Positions 20,161 to 31,369 of a DNA stretch of 64,000 nucleotides are shown here, one piece after another; the stretch's first letter is position 1; each line of letters opens with the position of its first letter. A model generated the notes under the pieces. It made no database searches. It was not told where the DNA came from and was given only the letters and a program-made list of their open reading frames with translations. The DNA lies in assembly GCA_029204225.1 (NCBI GenBank), contig CM055095.1, positions 49,484,841 to 49,548,840 on the forward strand, given 5' to 3'. This DNA comes from Diphasiastrum complanatum (lineage: Eukaryota; Streptophyta; Lycopodiopsida; Lycopodiales; Lycopodiaceae). The position numbers were made by a program, and so were the translations under genes.

Positions 20161-21335
20161 TCAACAAACTTTAAGTACAGAAAGCTTTGATCTAAACTTA
20201 TCAAACTTTTCTCCAACAAGTGACTTAGTGAAAATATCAGCTAGTTTTTCTTCTGTGCTACAATGAACAACATGAATTTTACGACTCAGCAGCCTCTCAC
20301 ATATAAAGTGATACTGAATCTCAATGTGTTTAGTTCTCGCATGGAACACTGGATTCTTTGCTAGCTGAATGCCACTCTGACTGTCGCTATGTAAAGTCGT
20401 GGGATTTTTCTGCCTCATGCCATTTTCTTCCAAGATTTGTCTCAACCATATAACTTCCTGTGCTGCACTACACATTGCCTTATACTCTGCCTCTGTGGTG
20501 GAAAGAGCAATTGTACTTTGCTTCTTACTAGACTAGGAAAAGCAACTACCACAAAACTGGAATACATACATGTGGTAGATCTATGATCATCATAGTCACC
20601 TCCCCAATCCGCATCCACATAGCCACACAACTCAGGTAAACCATCATGCTTCCTGTAAATCAAGCCATACTTTGAAGTGCCTTTTACATAACACAAAATG
20701 CGTTTAGTTGCCTTTCAATGCGTTTCCGTAGGTGCTGCCATAAACTGACTTACAATGCCAACAACATAGCATATATCTGGTCTAGTCGTGGTAAGGTAAA
20801 TCAAGCTCCCTACTAACTGCCTATACAGCGTAGCATCAAATGACTATGACTCATCAAGCTTAGAAAGCTTTTTACCTGGTTCAATAGGAGTATTTACTGG
20901 TTTGCAATCCTGCAACCTAAACCTGTGCAGCAACTCTTTGACATACTTCACCTGTGTTAAACCCACTTCGTGTCCTTTTTGCCACACCTCTACTCCAAGG
21001 CAATAATGCATCAGACTGAGATCTGTCATCTCGAATTGTTCCATGAGGTCTTTCTTGATCATATCTATCATCTCTTGATTATTTCCCGTAATAATCAAGT
21101 CATTAACATAAAGAGCAATCAAAGCAACCATACCATCAAAGCATAAGACATATAGATTTGGATTAGAGTGTGTTCTCACCATCCTCTTTGAACGAAAGTA
21201 GGCATCAATCCTGCTATACCACGCACGTGGTGCCTGTTTAAGACCATAAAGCGCTTTCTTCAAGCGACATACTTTATTTTTCTGTCCCTTTGCTACAAGG
21301 CCTTCAGGTTGATCCATGAACACCTCTTCTTCCAA
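20161..21335 (-). pseudogene. Ty1/copia reverse transcriptase and RNase H
   Basis: The frame 21335-20844 reads from EEEVFMDQPEGLV through CRLKKALYGLKQAPRAWY to LIALYVNDLIITGNN. The catalytic Y-V-D-D motif is changed to Y-V-N-D. RNase H follows in pieces: CGYVDADWGGDYDDHRSTT (20696-20442), then EVIWLRQILEENG, HARTKHIEIQYHFI and KLADIFTKSLVGEKFDKFRS (20475-20161). A frame shift separates the pieces near 20530. The N-terminal third of RT is missing because a deletion joins it to integrase at about 21335. Confidence 0.85.
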
Positions 21336-22327
21336 TAAAGGTCATGAAATAGAAGGCTTTACCTAAGGACATGGTCCTCATAGGCCCGCATAAAACTGTG
21401 TGGATTAAATCCAGGATGTTCTTTGCTCTTGCAACACCCCCTTTATTGAACTTCTCTCGATGCTGCTTCCCATATACACATGATTCGCACATCGATTTCA
21501 AGTGGTCTTCAATGGTAGGCAATCATGTTACCATCTCCAATTTTCTCATCAAACTGAGACTTCCCAAGTTCAAGTGACCAAGCCTCTTATGCCACAATTC
21601 AGTTTGCGATGGAATGGACGATACAAGTCCATGTTGCTCCTTGATTGTAGCATTCAACCTGTACAATTTTGTATTGGGCTCCCTTACTCCATCTGCAATA
21701 ACTTTGAACTTTTGGTTCACATCCTTCACAAAGCAATGATCATGGGCGAATTCTACTTTCAACTTTTGATCAATAATGACTCCAACAGAAAGTAGATTTT
21801 TCTTCAAACCTGGTATGTAAAGTACCTCCCTGCTCATCCTGCTTTTGTCATCAGGTAGTTGGATTGAAACAGTGCCTATCCCCTTGATCTTGCACACCTC
21901 ACCATTTGCTTGTGAAACGGATGTTCCATTATCCAACACTTTTTATGCTACTGAACCAATTCTTGTTACCTGTCATGTGTCTTGTAGCTCCCGAGTCAAT
22001 ATACCATGTTTGATCATCTTGATTAGATGACAATGCAGATATGAAGATGCTAGAGTCTTCAATCTCACCCTCATCGACAAGGTTACCTGCTTGCTTTGGT
22101 TTTCCCTTGCCTTGTTCTGCCAAGAATTTGCGACATTCACTCTTCCAATGGCCCTCTTTACTACAATGGAAGCACTTGCCTTTCTTCTTGGTCTTACTAG
22201 AAGATCCCTCATCCTCCTGAGACTTGGCAAATTGTTGCTTAGACTTCTTCTTGCCCTTGCCCTTGCCTTGTTTTTGGAGTGTCGCAAGTGCCTGATCGTC
22301 AGTATTTTGACGTCTAGCTTTCACCAT
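21304..22327 (-). pseudogene. Ty1/copia zinc knuckle, protease, GAG-pre and integrase N-terminus
   Basis: The frame 22327-21929 has the zinc knuckle CFHCSKEGHWKSEC and the protease active site TWYIDSGATRHMTGNKNWF (D-S-G intact). After a shift, 21939-21523 continues the protease (KGIGTVSIQL, GLKKNLLSVG) and the GAG-pre zinc domain (ELWHKRLGHLNLGSLSLM). The last piece (21522-21304) has CESCVYGKQHREKFNKG and the first integrase strands, with LIHTVLCGP where the first catalytic Asp block (HTDLCGP) should be. It then jumps to RT, so two of the three catalytic acidic residues of integrase are deleted. Confidence 0.8.
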
Positions 22328-22426
22328 TTCTCATCGTTGCTCTTCTTGCATCAAGATTCCTATGAGCTCGTCAAAGGTTGGCAATCTTTCTCTTAATGCT
22401 ATTCCGCTCACAAACATCTGATAGGG

Positions 22427-22903
22427 TTATGCAATGCCGCACAATGCATTATGCACCAGCTCCACATCACGTATGCGCTCACCAATAGAATGTAGTTCAT
22501 CCCTCATTGTCTTGATTCTGGTCATATACATTTGAATGTGCTCTCCTTGCTCCATGCGGGCACTATTCAACTTTGACTTCAGAAACATGATTCTTGACGG
22601 ATTTGACGTCTCGAACTGCTCCTTTAGCACATCCCATGCCTGTCTGGGTGTAATAGCATCACAAATGTGGGTAATGACGTGATCCTTCACTGACAAGTTA
22701 ATGAAGGTCAAAGCTTTCCTCAAGTTTTTGTCCAACACTTTGATATCCGCTTCATTTGGCGGCCTTCTCTCATCGCCTATGACGACTTCCCACACGTCTT
22801 TCTCCATCAGCATATTTTTCATTTTGAATTTCCACATTACATAGTTGGAAATCCCGTCCAATTTGCTACTTTCACTCAAAATGGACTCTCCCATGTTTGC
22901 CAT
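22427..22903 (-). CDS. Ty1/copia gag, 158 codons
   Basis: An open frame from MANMGESILSESSKLDG shows the UBN2 gag fold: YVMWKFKMKNMLMEKDVWEV, FINLSVKDHVITHICDA, QAWDVLKEQFETSN and QMYMTRIKTMRDELHSIGER. It ends at a stop within VHNALCGIA, before the zinc knuckle, where intact copia gag continues. The start is taken at the first ATG after the leader. Confidence 0.8.
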   Translation of the reverse strand: MANMGESILSESSKLDGISNYVMWKFKMKNMLMEKDVWEVVIGDERRPPNEADIKVLDKNLRKALTFINLSVKDHVITHICDAITPRQAWDVLKEQFETSNPSRIMFLKSKLNSARMEQGEHIQMYMTRIKTMRDELHSIGERIRDVELVHNALCGIA

Positions 22904-24210
22904 CGCAAAACTGCTTGAAACTTCTGCTGTAGGCTAAAAATAGTATGTCGAGGCCAATAGTGATGTCAGAAGTTGAAATAAAATGACCTGCACTTTTTCC
23001 CTTGCCAGGACACTCGCCGCTTTTCCACCAATTTGAAAGCCAAATCGGCGTCGCCTTCCGAAATGCACTCAGTCGTCAACTCCCAACAACGTGCCCAGTG
23101 GAATGATGAAATCACTTCTAGCATACTTCGAACACTTTCTCCACTGCAATCACTCTATTTTGCTGTACCGTACTTGCAGGTACAATCTGGGTGCCCTTCG
23201 TTTGGAGGTTATAGCCTTTCGTTTGGGTCAAAACGGGCAAAGGACCTAAAAATAGGGACTTTTCTAGTTTTTGAACTGTTTTTTCAGAGTGAAGAAACTT
23301 CACACTTCATGAGCTTGGGACCCAACTCAACTTTCAATGTGAAAATTTTTATTGAAGTTGAATGGCTATAATTACTTCAAAGCCTCTTTGCCTTCTTCAA
23401 CTGCCCTTCAGACTCCATCTAAAGGTCGATTTTGATCCAACTGTGGATATTCATCTTAAGTAGCGCGATCTCAACCGTCGATCCGTATCTACTCTCAATC
23501 CTACAGCTGTGATCTTTCCAAAACGTTGAAATAGGGTACTCTAGCCGCTGGACACTTCGGAGCGCTACAGCTCCACTCCCTTCACCGCGCACGACAGCCT
23601 CCTCGCGGCCTCCTTCTCCTTCACGAGCTTCAAGCTATGGTTGTAGAGTTTTAGCCACCCAGCTCTCGTAGATCCAGCGCGTTGTACTGCTTGCAGCTGT
23701 CCATGACCACTTCAGGTCTGATTCGTACTGCCAGAGCGCCCTTCTCTTGAAATTTCACAGCAACCAAAACAGTTCAGAATAGAAAGAAAACCAAGTATTT
23801 AGGCTTCCAAACCCTTGACTAGGGTTTTGCTTGCAACTTTTGATCTTGGCTTTCTTTTCACAGCTCTCTGGCTGGCCAAATAAATTGCTCTAAGGTCGCC
23901 CTACCACTAGAAAGCTGATGCTTCAATCTGTTTGTCAAACGGTGTCCGATTGATTGCACACTGACTGCAAACACCGAATAGTCTGCTTCGAAATTTCAAA
24001 ATTCCGTTTGCCGAGGTTCTGATTCAGTCGACAACCCTTGTCTCTGAATCCTCACACAGTCTCAAGCTTACCAAGCTTCTGTGCGCTAAACTCTCTGCAC
24101 CAGTGTTTCTCCTTCCGTCTTCAACCCGCTGTAAACCCCGAACTCTCAGAAGACAGTTCTCCCAAAGCTCTCTTCAACGGCGATGTTGTACTGTGTACAC
24201 TCTCTGTACC

Positions 24211-24222
24211 GCTCTGATACCA
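24211..24222 (-). promoter_or_regulatory. Primer binding site, initiator tRNA-Met type
   Basis: The minus strand reads TGGTATCAGAGC two bases inside the 5' LTR at 24225. The leader between it and gag (22904-24210, 1.3 kb) is long for a copia element and holds no further gene. Confidence 0.85.
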
Positions 24223-24224
24223 AT

Positions 24225-24493
24225 TTAGAGTTTGCTTTGCATAGGAACACAGATCATGCTACATAGTAACACAGACAGAAAACACTCTCCACAACAAGCT
24301 CACATAGCAACTGTATTTCTCAAAACGAAATTACACTGTACATATAGTTGTTCCCTCAGGCAACCCATGCATGACCCGGGTTGCCGTTGGCGGGACGCGT
24401 GTCCGTCAACTTGCCTCATGGCGAGGCCAACTGATCCTTATCCACTGATAGGACCCACAGTACAGTAGAACAGTGATTCTACTTTAATTCTAA
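24225..24493 (-). repeat. 5' LTR of the 19.8-24.5 kb copia element
   Basis: Partner of 19835-20103. Its minus-strand end reads CTCTAA immediately before the primer site. Confidence 0.85.
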
Positions 24494-24933
24494 CTAGTTT
24501 ATGATCCAGAGAGGATCGTTTATACCTCCACAGTGTGGAGTTTACAAGATAGCTAAATGTAGAATCACAAGACTAGTTAACGCTAATCAACTAGTTAGTT
24601 AGTCTCCGTTGTTGCCACTCGTTTCAGCTGGGCGTGAAGTCTACGACTCCAAGCCCATTGAGCTGCCAGCTGACAGCGTGAACGATTCCTCTTCGTTTGT
24701 TTCGTAATCTCCCGTTTGCTTTCTTTCTTTTCGTTTATTTTGTAGTCTTTCGTTTTGCGCCCCTTTGCGGTTTGTGGTTTGCGGTCCTGGAGATGTGTTT
24801 ACGATTCACGAATGATTCGCGAATCATTCGTGCTTTGAGTCAAAGGCACGTTGACTGTCACGAATTGTTCTCGTTCGACCTTCGTTTCTTGTTCATGCTG
24901 CGACAAAGTTGCAGGAGTTCACCATTTCTGACA
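24494..24933 (-). repeat. Copia LTR, 5' half, split by a later insertion
   Basis: On the minus strand it begins TGTCAGAAATGG directly after the polypurine stretch CAAGAAGGAG at the end of the 24.9-26.1 kb pol. It stops where the 19.8-24.5 kb element inserted. At 24807-24832 it contains a perfect 26-bp palindrome (CACGAATGATTCG and its complement). The two halves give an LTR of about 0.85 kb. Confidence 0.7.
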
Positions 24934-26150
24934 CTCCTTCTTGAACCTTGCAGCTTTGTATGTTCAATCTAATTGTCTTTCTTTGCTTAGCAAAGAGTGG
25001 CTTGTCGAGCGGTTTCGTGAGCATATTTGCAATCATGTTTTCTGATTTTATATACTGGACCTGGAGCTCTCCTTTTGAGATCAAATCTCGAATGTGATGG
25101 TACTTTAGAGGTATGTGCTTTTTCTTTGAATGGAAGACATGATCTTGGGACAGATAGATGGCACTCTGAGAGTCCGTCATCATCGTGTTTGGCCCTTCTC
25201 GTGGAATCCCAATTGCTTCCAACATCATCTATAGCCACACTACCTCATTCGCGATCTTTGACTACGACATATTCAGCTTTGCAAGAGGATTGAGCCACCA
25301 AGGTTTGTTTTTTGCATATCTAGCTGATTGCAGTTCCGCATGCTATTGTACATCCTCCAGTAATGGGCTTGCTGTCATCTTTGTAGCTCGTCCAGCTCGC
25401 ATCACTATAGTCATGCAACTCGAATCCTTTTTTTTCATTTTTAGCTCTGTAGATTAATCCAATATTCTGGGTACCCTGTAGATATTGTAGGATTCGTTTT
25501 GCCATTTGCCAATGTGCCATGCCAAGATTGGAAGAGAATTGGCTCAAGGCATAAATAGAGAAAGCCAGATCGGGTCTAGTACAAATTGTCAAGTACATCA
25601 GGTGTCTTTGATCAGCATCAAGAAATTTTCTATCATCAGCGAATCATCCACGAAAATGGTCAGTATCACAAAATCCTTTCCTACTCTTTTAATGTAGACA
25701 TTGTAGTCTGGTTGAGTAGGATTGAAGTCTAGAGACTTCAGAAGACCATCAAGCTTTCTATACCAAGCTTGTGATGCTTGTTTTAGACTGTAGATGCATC
25801 TCTGCAATCGATAGACATATTGTCTATTGTTGGGGTCTTCATAGCCTTTAGGTTGGTTCATGAAGATTCCCTCCTCTAGATCTCCATGGAAAAGGTTGTT
25901 TTCACGTCAATCTGGTGAATTTCCATATTGTACTGTGTGGCGTATCCAAGGAGTAGCCTTATGCTTGTCATCTTGACCATGGGCGAATATGTGTCAAAAT
26001 AATCGACACCATATTTTTGCGTGTAGCCCTTCGTGACAAACCTTGCTTTGTAGCGGCCAATGGTGCCATCTGATTTCATCTTTTTCTTATACACCCACTT
26101 GCAGTCAACTATCTTTCTGTTTTCTGGCAATGGCTCTAATGTTAATGTCT
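24893..26150 (-). pseudogene. Ty1/copia RT and RNase H relic
   Basis: Minus-strand pieces in order: VDCKWVYKKKMKSDGTIGRY and FVTKGYTQKYGVDYFDTYSP (26130-25876), RLQRCIYSLKQASQAWYRKL and FVILTIFVDDSLMI with the catalytic DD intact (25861-25598), TRPDLAFSIYALSQFSSN and FELHDYSDASWTSYKDD (25598-25320), and SQSAIYLSQDHVFHSKKKH to NMLTKPLDKPLF (25228-24893). The frame changes between pieces and the last one runs into its LTR. Gag to integrase are missing: the relic starts abruptly at about 26150, next to the LTR of the gypsy at 26170. Confidence 0.85.
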
Positions 26151-26169
26151 CATTTCACCTCATCGACTC

Positions 26170-26652
26170 TGTTGGAGGGTTTGCGGATCCCAAGGCAATC
26201 CTAACCCTAATTAATAAGTGAGAGGGATTTGGCACCCTGCGTGTATAAGTCCAACCCAATGATCACGTATTTATTTGATTAATTAGAAAGTCAATAAAAG
26301 GACTTTAGGCCTTTTTGCGGGACTTTTAATGTCGTAGGGCCTAAATGTCAAGTTAGTGAATAAAGTTGGATTTCCCTCCAATTTTGATGGTTTCCACACT
26401 TTTTTAAATTTGAATAAAAAGAGAGGCAAGAATGGACCAATAGGATTCAGAGGCCAGGGTCCTCCTCTCTACTATAAGAAGGGACCAACTCGAGTTGCTC
26501 CTCATGTTCATTTCCTCATTTCAATAAAGCAGATTGGTTCTCTTCATAAATGGATTGATGAATGTCCTTGCTCTTCTTCTTTCCTTCTCCATCTCTCATG
26601 CTTTCTTTGGATTTTGCTAATTGTTGGATCTAAATGTTATCATACTTTTTTA

Positions 26653-26727
<75 letters not shown>

Positions 26728-26922
26728 TTAAGCTATCTTTGCTGTGGATCGTAGTGCTAATGGATGTTAGAATTAGATTTGGATCCTCCATTCATGTTGA
26801 AATCTGAACTATACTATCGCTCTCATGGGAACGAATCTACGCGTGACAACTAATCTCGTCTCTTTGATGCTAGATTGACTAGATCTTGGATTCAGGTTAG
26901 GCAAGGAAAGAGGTCCACTACA
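26170..26922 (+). repeat. 5' LTR of the Tat/Athila-like element
   Basis: It begins TGTTGGAGGGTTTGCGG and ends GGTCCACTACA. A TATA-like box (CTATAAG, about 26471) and a (GA)35 tract lie inside. The ends rest on TG/CA and on the primer site four bases later. Confidence 0.7.
26656..26725 (+). repeat. (GA)35 microsatellite inside an LTR
   Basis: Seventy bases of pure GA lie about 180 bp downstream of the TATA-like box, so they would fall in the transcribed part of the LTR. Confidence 0.95.
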
Positions 26923-26926
26923 ATTT

Positions 26927-26944
26927 TGGCGTCATCGTCGGGGA
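26927..26944 (+). promoter_or_regulatory. Primer binding site, tRNA-Asp type
   Basis: TGGCGTCATCGTCGGGGA resembles the TGGCGCCGTTGCCGGGGA site used by plant Tat/Athila gypsy elements, with three mismatches. It differs from the tRNA-Met sites elsewhere in this window. Confidence 0.8.
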
Positions 26945-27229
26945 GCTACGCCAATTTTTCAGTTTGCATTAGGCATCTTGTTGTGGCATGAATAGTGTTA
27001 GATCTGCATTTAGGGTTAGTTGGAATTGATTTTACTTAATTTGAGTGGATTTGCTTGTTTGAAATCTAATCTGATTGTTAAACAGGGAAAGCTATTCAGA
27101 TCACAATCTTAAGATCCATTTGGATCTGAGATATCAGAGAAAATAACAAAAATTGGTCAAATCTGTCAGATTTGGTCAAAAAGAGACAAAAAGCGTCATC
27201 AGAGCTTAGAACTTTTTATCCTCATTCAG

Positions 27230-27875
27230 GAAACCTTCGCCGAGTTGTAGACACCTTCGGTTTTGTTTAAAGAACCTTCACTTTGAAGGGCGAAGATTAA
27301 TTCCCAGTAGATTTCCAGAAACATTAGAAAAACCGTCAAAAAACACAAAAAAAATCACCAAAACTCTAAAAATACAGAAAAAGAACCTTCGTCTGATTCA
27401 CTATGCTTAGGTGTGATTCAGATCTATCTACTGCCAGGTCGGCGAAGAATAATACCAAAAATAAAAGGATTTTCAAAAGATCAAGTGTCATATTGCCATA
27501 TTTTTGCCAAAAAAGTCACTTTTTTGCAAAATTACCAGTATTACTCTTGATCCTTCACCAAAACCTTCGTTGAGTTTTCAGAACATTCTATTTATAGTGA
27601 GATACTATTTTTGAGTTCGGCGAAGATTCTTCTTGATCAGATCACATAAAATCTTGAAGTTTACCCTCGCCAGACTACAGAAACTATAATTTCTTGTGTC
27701 AGAAACCTTCGTCCGTTTTTCTATAGTTTTATCTGTGTCAGATCTTTCACTTGAGAGGTCAACGAAGGTAATTTCCCAAGAAATTGTTAGAAAAGTTGTT
27801 TAGAGAGTTTTTTCACAAAACAGCACTGTTGAACCTTCGTCGAGCCAACCTTCGCCTAGTGAACCTTCGCCAGTC
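27230..27875 (+). repeat. Interspersed CCTTCG/CGAAGG words in the leader
   Basis: About ten copies of AACCTTCGNCG-like words or their complement (e.g. near 27232, 27386, 27564, 27705, 27832, 27848 and 27863) are spread over 650 bp between primer site and gag. They are not in tandem. Confidence 0.7.
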
Positions 27876-28102
27876 CTATTTTTAGTTTCTGATTTTCCAA
27901 ATCAAGTCTCTGTCAAAATTTGGATCAAATCTGATATATTCTGAATTGGATTCTGAGAAATTATCATTTTTGAGAGGTATCAATTGATCGAATTTCAAAA
28001 TCATTTTCATGATATAGAATCAGATTCTTGAAAAATGGAATAGATCTAGCAGATCTAATCTGAGATGAAGTCAATCCAATTATTGTTAGAAGAGCACCCC
28101 GA

Positions 28103-28743
28103 TTGGATCTATCCAAATATAATGGATTAACAGATCCAGTTAGATTTTTTCAAATCTATGTTGAATCCTGTGAAGTCTATGGCGAGATTTATCCTCAAGA
28201 TAAACTTAAGTTGTTTCCTATGGCCTTAACAGGTGCAGCACAAGATTGTACTATAATCAAGATGAAACTGAGCGTACAGATTGGGAGGTTGTTAAACAAG
28301 TCCTCATCACACGATTCAAACCGCAGAAGTTTATGGAAGAACCTTTTCAACTTTTAAGTAAAATTAAAATGGGAAAGCGGAAAATGGTTCAAGATTACAT
28401 TGAACGGGTGAAACGTCTCAGATCTGAATGCGAACGTGAGCTGATTAACGAGAATGCCATGATTGTGTGATTTTTGTCAGGCCTACCTAAACGGATCAGA
28501 CGTGAGCTGAAACACCATAATGAGTATGCACTCTTGCAAAATGCTATGGACGATGCAATTCGGGAGGAGGATGAAGATTCAGACGATGAGCCAAATATCA
28601 GTATGTTGTCGTATACAGCAGGGCAGACCACTACGACATCCACCACTATTGCATCAATGAATGCCAACGCTACTGCAGAAATGATGCTCAATGAGTTCGA
28701 GAAACTTGGGAAGAACCGGCAAAAACAGAAGGAAAAGTTGTAG
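28103..28743 (+). pseudogene. Tat/Athila-like gag (capsid)
   Basis: The first piece reads LSKYNGLTDPVRFFQIYVES and YPQDKLKLFPMALTGAAQDC. A one-base shift near 28250 leads to TDWEVVKQVLITRFKPQ, QLLSKIKMGKRKMVQDYIER and SECERELINENAMIV, and after a stop to MSGLPKRIRRELKHHNEYA. This is the capsid region with the usual FxxxF...W..L order. It ends in a glutamate/lysine-rich helix. Confidence 0.8.
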
Positions 28744-28839
28744 TCACAATTTGATGAGAAGATCAAAGCATTGAAAAATTTCCACGGACAAGCGAACAAA
28801 GAACCTGAGAAGTTTGCAAAGACTTTTCCTACCAGGGAA

Positions 28840-29583
28840 AATGTCTGGTGTTCTATTTGTACATGAAATCACACAGTGAACGAGTGTCCTCAATTGAAAA
28901 AATGAATGAAAATCAGTGTTTGCCATCTGTGTAAACTTGATCATGAGACTGCTTTTTGCAACTTCAACCCTCGGATAATTTAGCAACGATATGCACAAAT
29001 GGGATATCGAGAACCACAGTATGGAGGAAATCCAGCAGCAAGACCTCGACAATCTACCCTTGGATACCCGGAACGCTTAGCTTTACCTGCCCCACCAAAG
29101 CACTCCGCTCCTCCTGCCAATTTGATGGAACCCGAACCTTACGGAAGTGTTGAGCAATGGAACTATGGAAATGATCAAGCAAAAGGATCTTCAGGTGGAT
29201 CTTCAGAACCCGCTCAACAACAAGCCTCTAGAAATTGGACCAGAGCACCACTTGGATGCTTTGCATGCGGAGAAAATCACAGAGTTGCAGAATGTCCAAA
29301 TAAAGAAAAATTTGTACCATTTTGTCGTGACTGTGGTTATGGGCATTGCTATAAAGACTATCCAGCAAGACCAAAGCCACCACCAGCCACAACACCTGTA
29401 AATTTGACAACAATCAAGCAAAGACCAGTAGCTCAGAATAAACCAAGTGCACCCTTGATGGTGGTCACCAGAGCACAGAAGCAGAAAGAACCAGTAGTGG
29501 ATCCAGTACCTGTTGATTCTATACCATTGAATGATATATCAAGGGCATCGGGGGTCTATCCAAATCTTAATGCAGAAAAATGA
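28840..29583 (+). pseudogene. Tat/Athila-like nucleocapsid with zinc knuckles
   Basis: Near 28849 a knuckle-like CSIC is followed by a stop, then NHTVNECPQLKK; a second, CHLCKLDHETAFC, follows at about 28922. The open frame 28999-29583 contains a third knuckle, CFACGENHRVAEC, and an unusual fourth, CRDCGYGHCYKDYPARP. The rest is proline- and glutamine-rich and rich in basic residues. The bases 29584-30000 are a broken linker with several stops. Confidence 0.75.
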
Positions 29584-30002
29584 AGATATCAGGATATGAG
29601 GAAGTGGATTAAACATCCACAAGAAGAACAGGAGCTTGAAGCTGCTAAAGCAACAGATGAAGTTCGGTCTTCACCATTGCAGCCTCCAAGAAACTTACGT
29701 ACGGATATGAATGATCAGTTACATCATCATGAGAAACCCTTCAAGATGACTGAACCGGAAGCACCGCAAACATAATTACTCATGAACATTTTGTCTAGCA
29801 AGATCAATATTTCGTGCCAAAAGCAAAAGAAGTCTTAGCGCAAAAGTTAGCTCAAGTCGAACCAGAAGTCTATTAGAAGCCACTTTTTTGGGCTGGATTT
29901 GAAGAATCTAACGAAGTACTCCATGTTGGAGCCGCTTGGGAAAGTGAACAAAAGAATATCACTCTGCCGATATAGCATAGACAATTTCCTAAAGAAGTAG
30001 CT

Positions 30003-30275
30003 GTGATAGATGGCGGTTCAAGAGTTAATCTGATTTCTACAAAGCTATGTGCAAAATGGGGCCTTACAAAGATCAAGCCTGCTACTTTTGCTATTAAGCT
30101 AGCTGATCAAATGACAGTTCGTCCACGAAGAATGGTTGGAAATATGTCTGTCAAAATTGCGGGAGTACAGTTCGTCATTACTTTCGTAGTGATGGACTTA
30201 CCAGAAGTGCCAAACATCTACCGAGTTCTATTGGGACGTCCATGGTTACGAGTTGCACAAGTAATTCATAACTAG
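30003..30275 (+). pseudogene. Tat/Athila-like retropepsin
   Basis: The frame reads VIDGGSRVNLISTKLCAKWG at the active site (D-G-G in place of D-S/T-G), then FVVMDLPEVPNIYRVLLGRP for the C-terminal block. The shift of the second residue from S/T to G makes activity doubtful. Confidence 0.75.
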
Positions 30276-30490
30276 GATACCGAAAAAATCACTTTTGAAA
30301 ATCGTGAACGTGCGGTTAAAGTTGATCCCACAACTTGGACTATCAAACCAGTGGTTCAAAAAGAGGATGACGATTCGTCAACCACTGATCACACTTGTGA
30401 CCGACCAGAGAAAAAATTGGTTACGATTCTCAAACGGATACTGTCAATTGGAATGAAGCTCTTGCAACGATTGATTGTACAGCATGATAT

Positions 30491-31369
30491 ATGTGTCAAC
30501 AAGATAATCAATCAGATTTGAACGAGATTTCTTTATTAGATCGAAATTTGGATACACCAATTACGTTTTCACTGAATGTGTTGAATGTAGCCTGGATATC
30601 AACGGAACCTATACCAGATTCGATTGAGGATGAACTCATTCCTGTGAGTCATGCCTTAACTTATGATGGCAATGCTGAACTTATGGATGAGCAGATTCTA
30701 AATCATATGGATCTGACCAGATTTGGAGTGCATAATGTTCCTGATGAACCAACAATAAAACCACCCAAAGCAGTTATATTGAAGGAAGATAGGATCATAG
30801 GATCGATGACGAAGAAACAAGCTAAGCAACATTATAATACGGTCCTGAAATGAGAATTTCTCCCTCAAACGATTGATTCAAAGGAAGTGCCACCCTAATT
30901 GGATAAAGGCAAAAGAAAAGTCGAGGATGATTCTTCAAGTCAGAATTCCAGCAAGACATCATCGTCTAGGAAGTCTTCACTTTTGAAGAAAAAATTATTT
31001 TCTCAGAAATCATCACCTCCACTATCAATTCCTGCTAAGAAGGCTAAGCGAAGATCCAAGACAAGTCATTTCGAAAAAGAACAAGCAGATGTAGTCCACC
31101 ATGATATGCCCGAACATTTTAAACGTTATACACTGGATCATGTGGTTATCATGTTACCTAAAGCACATCGTGAACCTGAAGAACACGTGCCAGAATCAAA
31201 AGACGTTTACGATGGCCCAGGTAGGACGCAACCAATGAATCTTGCTGAACCAGGAGAACCGAAGAAGATTTTACAAGTTGGATCACAACTTAATCTTGAA
31301 CAGTATCAAACACTACGCATGTTACTTATTAAGTATCAGGATTGCTTTGCATGGACTTTCAAGATCTGA
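30491..31369 (+). pseudogene. Linker between protease and RT
   Basis: Two open pieces (30491-30853 and 30899-31369) carry a low-complexity linker: DRIIGSMTKKQAKQHY, a serine/lysine-rich tract (SSQNSSKTSSSRKSSLLKKK), and GSQLNLEQYQTLRMLLIKYQ followed by DCFAWTF. The last block is the conserved helix before gypsy RT. One stop at 30851 separates the pieces. Confidence 0.65.

Larger units (their letters stand above)
19835..24493 (-). mobile_element. Ty1/copia element with both LTRs, inserted into another LTR
   Basis: LTRs at 19835-20103 and 24225-24493 are roughly 92-93% identical by eye and have TTAGA/TCTAA ends instead of TG/CA. The minus-strand order is LTR, primer site, a long leader (24210-22904), gag, zinc knuckle, protease, GAG-pre, RT, RNase H, polypurine tract, LTR. 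The flanks share TAAACTA within one base of each end, the likely target-site duplication. Most of integrase is deleted and RT carries a catalytic change, so the copy cannot move by itself. Confidence 0.85.
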
